Made by a program: the position numbers and the translations under genes | Part shown: in pieces, positions 36,401 to 45,400 of the stretch | How the letters are laid out: every line of letters begins with the position of its first letter | Position numbering within the stretch: the stretch's first letter is position 1 | DNA from: Anadara kagoshimensis | Lineage: Eukaryota > Mollusca > Bivalvia > Arcoida > Arcidae | DNA length: 64,000 nucleotides | Reading direction: 5' to 3' | NCBI GenBank assembly: GCA_021292105.1 | Contig: CM037874.1 | Span: 23,061,534-23,125,533 of the forward strand | The notes under the pieces: generated by a model | What the model saw: only the letters and a program-made list of their open reading frames with translations | Told to the model about the DNA's origin: nothing | Databases searched by the model: none

Positions 36401-39400
36401 GACTGAATTAGTGATATAACTAATTTGTACAGCCTAAACTGTTTTCATTTTTAGCTCACCTGAGCTATTGCTATCTATCACTGTCCGTCTGCGTCGTGCG
36501 TAAACTTTACATTTTAATCTTCTCCTCCAAACTACTGAGCCAAATTGATGAAACTGGTGATTATTATGCCTGGGTAACAGGCTTTCAAAATTGTGTTCGG
36601 GGTTTGACCACGCCCAACAATATGGCTGCCGTTACTATAAATAGCCAAAAGACAAAAAATCTTCTTCTCTGAAACCAAAAGGTGCAGGCAAATTTTGATT
36701 GGATATTTGGATTCAGGACACCTAGATACACTAAAATTGTGTTTTTCATGAAGTTGGTCGAAAAATAGGTTACGCGTTTTTGCGTAAAATTATGTATTTT
36801 TAAAATGGACATTTATTGTTATAACTTCATAATGGCTGAAGATAATTGTATGGAGTTTTCACTGTTGATCTTGTCTTGCGATTTTCTTCCCGATTGATGT
36901 CAAGGTCAAAGGTCAAGGTCATGTCCCAGTTTTTGACCTTTGATAAAAATGCTATTTTTAAACATTTCTGGTGATAATGATGTAGGATGTTTGTTAATGT
37001 AGTATTGACATGACGATCATTTTGATATATCGATTAAGTTCATGGTTCAAAGGTCAAGGTCACAGATGTACAAGTTTACCAAATAGTTAATTATCTGCAA
37101 AACTATGAACTTTTTGTATAGGCATGTATATTAGAATATTGTAGGTAATGGCCCAATGGCCATTTTGATATATAAATAAAGGTCATGAGTTCAAAGGTCA
37201 GGGTCACAGATTTAAACAAGTACTGAAATGATTATTTATCTCTAAAACTATAGACTTTTTGTATAGGCATGTATATTAGAATATTGTAGGTAATGGCCCA
37301 ATGGTCATTTTGATATATGAATAAAGGTCATGAGTTCAAAGGTCAAGGTCACAGATGTAAACAAGTACTGAAATGATTATTTGTCTCAAAAACTATAGAC
37401 TTTTTGTATATGCATGTATATTAGAATATTTTAGGTATTATCCTAACGATCATTTTGATATATGAATGAAGGTCATGGGTTCAAGGTCAAGGTCACAGAT
37501 GTGAATGAATACCTGAATGGTTTAATTATCTTGAAAACTGTTAACTTTTGTATATGCATGTATATTAGAATATTGTAGTATTAGCCTAACAATCATTTTG
37601 ATATATGAATGAAGGTTATGGATTCAAAGGTCAAGGTCACAGATGTGAACAAGGTCTGAAATGATTATTTATCTCAAAAACTATAAACCTTTTGTATAGG
37701 CATGTATATTAGAATATTTAGGTATTATCCTATTGATCATTTTGATATATGAATGAAGGTCATGGGTTCAAAGGTCAAGGTCACAGATGCGAATGAATAC
37801 CTAAATGGTTAATTATCTTGAAAACTATAAACTTTTGTATAGGTGTATATTAGAATATTGGCCGAATTATCATTTTGATATTTGATGAAGCTCATGGTTC
37901 AAAGGTCACAGGTGAGTGTTAAGGCCCATGGGCCTCTTGTTTTATTAATGAATTAGTGATAAATCAAATCTAATTTGAGATACAGATTTCCAAATGTGAT
38001 TGGTCAAAAGATTGTAATATTGAGACAGTGAGATATACTGTATAGTTGCTTTTATTCACTGGGGATTTAATTTTGCTATATTTGATGTTTGACTTTATAG
38101 TGCGAAATTTTAACTAAGTGACTATTTCATGTAACAATCATTAAATTTAGACTTAGATAATCTGGACAGAAAATCGTCTACATTGTCCACTGCATCGCAA
38201 GATTTTATACCTGTTAATAAGTTCCAGTGTCTAACCCTGAAATCTTATCCCGCAGATTTAAACACACTATACAGTATGCAGTTTTGTTAAATTTAGGGAA
38301 TATTTTTTCAATAATAGGTAAGGACCAGGTCAAATTCATAATTTGGTTGCACATCAGTGAGAGAGATTTAGTCTCAGTAGGTGAGATATGACAAGTTTGA
38401 ATTAATTTTGTCTACATTCTATTTCTCTATTATACAGGAGCAACAGCAACTTCAAATGGTAAATACTGCTGCAGTAGGCGACGGAATACAGTCGAAAGTT
38501 CTTAGGGAAAAGTTGACAGAGTTAGAAAAAGAAATAGAAAAATTCCGCAATGAAAATGCAACCTTGAAAGACAGAGAAAAGATAGAGAAGAGGTATCAGT
38601 AGCAATTTTAATCTGTAAATAAATAAACAAATAAATCAATTAATCAATCAATCAAGCAATTAAACGTGGCACTGAAAAAAGTAATGAATAAATAAATAAA
38701 TAAATAAATAAATACTTGTAAATAAAACCTGGCATTGTTAAAACTGTCTTGATTTTAGTTGAGTTGAGATTATGTAATTGTAATGTGTGTAATATGTGTA
38801 ATTTATTTTAGGGCCTGACAAACTAAAGAAAGAGATGGCAGCCTTTGAGAAGGAAAAGAATGAAGAATTAAACAGAATTCAGGAATACAAAAATGAAGAA
38901 ATGAAAAAATCAAGTAATTATATACATATATGTAGTCACATTGATATAAGAAAGATTTACAGGACTGGTGTTAAAATATAGGGAAAAGGGAGAAAAAAAT
39001 GTGGGGTCAGATTTAAGCTTGATCCTTGGACCCATTTACATGAGCTTTCTCTACTGTCTGATCAGTCTGGTTCCATCACATCTTAATAAATAAGCTTTAT
39101 TTATGTTACAACCATTAAGAACGTAATGAAAAACCCACATGACCAAGCCACTGGTTTTGTTGGCTCAAAATTACTACCGAATAAATGTAGTTTCCCCAGG
39201 GTAAAACATTAACTAAATTTTCCAGATTTGTCCACTTATATTCCAAAAACTAGCAAATTAAATCTATCGATAGTTGTTCTTGCCCTCAAAATTTCAGATA
39301 TTGTCACAATATAACATCAGATATTGTCACAATATAACATCAGATATTGTCACAATATAACATCAAATATTGTCACAATATAACATCAGATATTGTCACA

Positions 39401-42400
39401 ATATAACATCAAATATTGTCACAATATAACATCAGATATTGTCACAATATAACATCAGATATTGTCACAATATGACATCAAATATTGTCACAATATAACA
39501 TCAGATATTGTCACAATATAACATCAGATATTGTCACAATATAACATCAGATATTGTCACAATATAACATCAGATATTGTCACAATATAACATCAGATAT
39601 TGTCACAATATAACATCAGATATTGTCACAATATAACATCAGATATTGTCACAATATAACATCAGATATTGTCACAATATAACATCAGATATTGTCACAA
39701 TATAACATCAAATATTGTCACAATATAACATCAGATATTGTCACAATATGACATCAGATATTGTCACAATATGACATCAGATATTGTCACAATATAACAT
39801 CAGATATTGTCACAATATAACATCAGATATTGTCACAATATAACATCAGATATTGTCACAATATAACATCAGATATTGTCACAATATAACATCAGATATT
39901 GTCACAATATAACATCAGATATTGTCACAATATAACATCAGATATTGTCACAATATAACATCAGATATTGTCACAATATAACATCAGATATTGTCACAAT
40001 ATAACATCAGATATTGTCACAATATAACATCAGATATTGTCACAATATAACATCAAATATTGTCACAATATAACATCAGATATTGTCACAATATAACATC
40101 AGATATTGTCACAATATAACATCAGATATTGTCACAATATAACATCAGATATTGTCACAATATGACATCAGATATTGTCACAATATGACATCAAATATTG
40201 TCACAATATAACATCAGATATTGTCACAATATAACATCAGATATTATCACAATATAACATCAAATATTGTCACAATATAACATCTTTGCAATGGGGATCC
40301 TAAGTTATTACAAGCATGTTATAATGCAGTTTGCTATAATTGAGAACATCAGGTTTCCAAATCTTAAATGCAGAAGGTAGTTTTTAAAAAACTAACAAAA
40401 TTACCACAAGCAGGTACCTCTACAGTTTGCTGTAATTGAGAACATTAGGTTTCCAAATCTTAAATGCAGAAGGTAGTTTTTAAAAAACTAACAAAATTAC
40501 CACAGGCAGGTACCTCTACAGTTTGCTATAATTGAGAACATTAGGTTTCCAAATCTTAAATGCAGAAGGTAGTTTTTAAAAAACTAACAAAATTACCACA
40601 AGCAGGTACCTCTACAGTTTGCTATAATTGAGAACATTAGGTTTCTAAATCTTAAATGCAGAAGGTAGTTTTTAAAAAAAACTAACAAAATTAACACAAG
40701 CAGGTACCTCCTGAATGTTTTACCTATGATGCTGGCAAGCCAAACTGAACTGCAGCAATTAAAAGATCGCCAGCCATGCCCACAATGTTCTGACAAAGGC
40801 TCGGCATGCTTGAATTACACACAAAAAGAATGAAAACTCGGTGTGAATTGTGCCATTTAATGACGTCACTGACACTAGCACATCATTAGTTGCCGTGACG
40901 CTGCTTTGATACCGTGATGGCGGTCAGTGTCGGAACATAAAAGGCATGGCTGGCAATAAATCAATTGGTAATAAACATGTAAGTGCTATCCACCTAGACA
41001 TTTACATTTGTATACATAGGCAAACAACATTGGCCTGTCTGCCTGACCTTTCATTGTTAATATGATGACCCATCATCCAGTGCATTGATAGTGATAAGAC
41101 TCCATGTTAATACATAAACAACACATGCTTTCCATGATGTATACAAAATAAACACCTGTGTTCCCTATACAAAATTTACTGGTATATGAAAAATATTTAT
41201 ATAAAAGGTAAAGTGGACAGGTCAATGTTGTCTGCCTATACCATTATGGAGAATTCTGTTGACTTTGCTCTAAGGATTTGTTTCACATTTTATCTAAAAG
41301 TGATATGTTTAATTTTTAGACATGAAAGAAAAATGTTTGAAAAATATCAGAAAGCCTCCAGAAATATGCCAGACAAAAAAGAACGAGAAGAAATAGCAAT
41401 GTTAAAAACTCAGGTGAGTTTAGTTGACATGAGGCTACTGATATACATAAAGTATGCCTATTCAGAATATTTAATTTCTAGATGAATTTGTTTGGATACT
41501 GTAAGTTGGGAAATTTTTGTGTCTTTTAATAATAGCAAGAACTGCCATATTAAAGTACAGACGACCTGTCTTTATAAGGATCACCTGCTTTTAGAGGCCA
41601 GTAAAATTTTATCTCGATTATTCCTTATTTATGTTATTTGAACCTCTATATAAGGGTATCCTGTCTATATGTCCACTTTTACTGGTTCCTTTTGATGGCC
41701 TTAATAGATTGTTTTTACTTAGTTTGCGGTAGAAAATTTGTACCACATGTAAAAAAATATATTCCTGATCTTATAGTCAGTTTCACAAATTTGCGCATAT
41801 TACACCCAGCAAAAAAGGTCAGAGATTACAAATCCATGAAAATTTGAACCCGTGGAATTAAGTACATCTGCATACTTTTATTTTCCAAGCTAGAAGTTAT
41901 GTTTTATGTTTGTAGTTATCAGAGCTACAAGAGGAGATGAAACGGAAAGAATCTCGATGGACGTCCAGTAACGGTCGTCTACGGAGCAAGTTGGAACAGT
42001 TAGAACAGGAGAATTCTGAATTAAAAGAAGAAATAAAAATGATGGAGAAAAAAAGACTTGAGTGGTTACAGAGAGAACAGACGGCTAATAAAGTAAATTA
42101 GAATTTTTTATAAATACCATCTTATAAAGAAAAATGTTATCTGCACAGTAATTATCCAGTTGGGGTGTAACGATATGCATAAAATCATAATGTGATATAT
42201 TGGAGAATTCCTTAACTTTATTGCAATATGTATTAAATGAGAAATTATGAATGTTTCATATGAATTTAGAAATATCCTCAATTGAAAAATTATAAATGTT
42301 TCTTAAGAAACTGAATATGATACTTATTTATTCAGATAAAGTTGATACTTGATTAAACATTACGGCTACGAGTAGAACTACATGTATATAATATTTGATT

Positions 42401-45400
42401 TAAGGATTATAGCTTGTGAATCTAATTTTGAAATAATTTGAGAGTTCATGGTCTGACATAAAGATTCTGACTAGCAATGGCTGGCCAATACACACACAAG
42501 AGATTTAACAGAATTACAGAAGCTTGGTACATGTACTTGTTCATGTTCAGGTGATTTACCTGTAAATTCCAGTAGACCTTTCTACCAAATTAACAGAACT
42601 TACTTGCTTATCCTCTTCATCCCCACTGGAACATAAGGCACTAACAAGCTTTCTCCATTTGTTTCTGTCCTTCGTCATGTGCTGTGCTTGCTCTGAAAGG
42701 TGTGTCTTTGCTTCTCCAGCTCTGTTTGGTTATGTAACACAACAGCAATATTTTATTTTTAGAGTAAAGGAAAAGTTCAGCAGCAGCAACAGCCTCCACA
42801 GAGTAATTATCAACAAGACATGGTAGTTGTAAACAATATCCAGAAAAATTCTGCTGATTTTCAGACGACAGATTCTGATGAAGAAAAAGATCCTGTCAGA
42901 GGTACATAATTATTACAAACATTTCAGAACAACATTGTTTGTTTCATTCACTTCTAATTGTAAGCATTTCCTGTAGCGACCACAGGTGGCCTACTCTTTT
43001 TTGTTCTATACAGATGTGTTAAGCATGCACCAAGACACAGGACCTTGGTTTTGAGTCTCATCCAAAAGACTAGAACAACATTTATATACTGTAAATCAGG
43101 AAATTTTCTTTTTTATTTATTTTCGCATAAATTGGCATGAGCAACAAGAGGCGAAAATAAAACTTTTGCACCTATTTTCTTTGGTTTAACCCACTTTCAT
43201 TTGCACTGATTTTCATCGGACAGCATGGAAATAAATGTACACGAACATCTTGATATGATGATACTTGTGAAAATTAACGGACACAACAATTCTGGATTTA
43301 GAGTTTTAATATTCTATTATTTTATGAAGTGAAGAGCAGGTAAAACTCTTCTTGATGTAAAATTGCTTTCAGGAGTTTATTATTCATTCTTTCTGAATGT
43401 TTGTTTGGTCTACAAAATTGTGTATTTCTAGTCCAAACAGGGTAAGAGTGTTAGTGGAATGATGGTTGTTTATACCACATTTAAGTTTTTTTTCCATTTG
43501 ATCGGTAGAGAAAACTGGAGTGTCCAAAAAAAAAATGAAAATATAAAATAAACAGGGTTAAACCTGTTCACAAATCTAAGTGACTGCAGTTATAAATGTA
43601 ATATAAGCCCACTAGGGCACCAGTAAATTATTCATGAAAATTTTAGTACTGTGTTGGGTTATATTCCTCCTTTATAATGTCAAAACCTGACTGTACAAAT
43701 GGTGGCAATGATTCAAGGTTTTATTATGCAACACTTAGGTGATAATGTAATTACATATTATAGAATTGGCATTTTTACAGCACTAGATGACCATTTCGGA
43801 CTACAACTCCTCATTAGTAGTGCTTGGGTCAAAATTGTATAACCAAAATTTTTCAAGGTGTTAAAAAAATATCAAAAGGACTAAAATATATTTGACTGAT
43901 TTTAATGTAACTAATTAGTTAGGACCATTATTTATATTTGTTATCGCAGATCATTCTGAAGCTCTCCCTCATCCAGTGCAGCAGACGGGTCCATCAAATA
44001 TCAAGTTAAACCAGGCCCGTCCAGAAGTCAGTGTGAAGGGCGAAATTCCATTTCCACCAGGTAGCTATGGTAACCATGGAGTTAGACCTTCTATGTCAGC
44101 CAATCATCACCAAGGACCTAGTACTACAGGACAACAAAAACTACCTCAAAATAAACCTACTTATCCTAATACCGCAACAAGTAGAAATAATAATGCCAAG
44201 ACGTGGACATCATCCAATTCTGTAGGTGGCGCTAGTAATAACATGCCAAGGAATGTAGGTCAGATGGCACAGCCATTACGTATGTCACTGATGGAAGATA
44301 CACCGCGACAAGAACCGACAGTTGCTGCTACAAAACAAGAGTACGTTTGTCTTTTGTCAGATTTTATTAAGATAGACCCCACATATAAGGCCCTTCTCAG
44401 GAGAGGCCTGGTCATATTTGTAACAAGTGGCCATATCAAATTTAATAAAAAAAAAACAAAGACTAATACATTTCCAAATTGCAATCACAAAGCAAAGTAA
44501 AAACATTGAAACTAAACATGTGAACTTCCCCTAGGGAAGTGAGACCTGATGGCAGGTGCTCTGGAACTTGCAGAATAAAATGCTGTAATAAGTAAATCTT
44601 TTAATAAATTATCCCATAAAAATTTGCCGGAGTAGAGTGATGGAGTTTTAAGTAATGAAGTTTCACTTAAATTGAGGCCATCAGTTCTGGGATGGTGAAG
44701 AAAAAGCCCAGAGAAAACCACTGACCTTTAGCTAGGGAACTGACAAACTTTTTCACACTAGGATCTACCCAAGTCATTGATCTGTAAACTCTCACTTTAG
44801 ACAACTGGGAGATCTCGGCCTACTGTAATTAATTTAAAATGATAAATTTGACCTTTTAGTACCAGTATGTACAGTGATGGTGAAGGCTTTGATATGTTAA
44901 GCAGTAACAGTAGTCTACCAAGGAAGAAAGCTTCCAAGTTTAGTGTGGATAAATCAGCTATTGACAAAGGTAGCAGTGGATATGAAGAAGTACAACATGC
45001 AGATGGAAAGGTAGAGATTCTTGTAATAGCTTAACACTACTTGGTAGAGTGCTCGCTTCGTATGTGGGAGGTCATGTGTTCGAACCCTGGCTGGGATCTG
45101 ACCAAGACTTGAAAATAGGTAGTCAATCACTTGTCATTTAGAAATGACACTTGCTATGTTTTGCACAGAAATTGACACCAAGCGAGAATTATATTATGTT
45201 TTTTGTGCTATAGTGCAGATTTAAAATACGTGAAAATTTAACTATGCCACACACGGATATGTCTAAATTTTATATCTCTCAAAAATTAATACGAGTGAAA
45301 TTAAATATGTTTACAGTAGGATTTTTTGTGTGACTTAAGTGATGAAGCTTTCTGTCTTTATTTTAAATAAAAGTGTAGTTTGCATATAAAACTGATGATA

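Noticed and set aside
39288-40283. CRISPR-like regular array
   Set aside because: Units are contiguous 23-mers without unique spacers, in an animal intron. It is a satellite.
42600-42730. Extra coiled-coil exon of CENPJ or an antisense gene
   Set aside because: The minus-strand peptide matches the end of a reverse transcriptase and has no splice partners.
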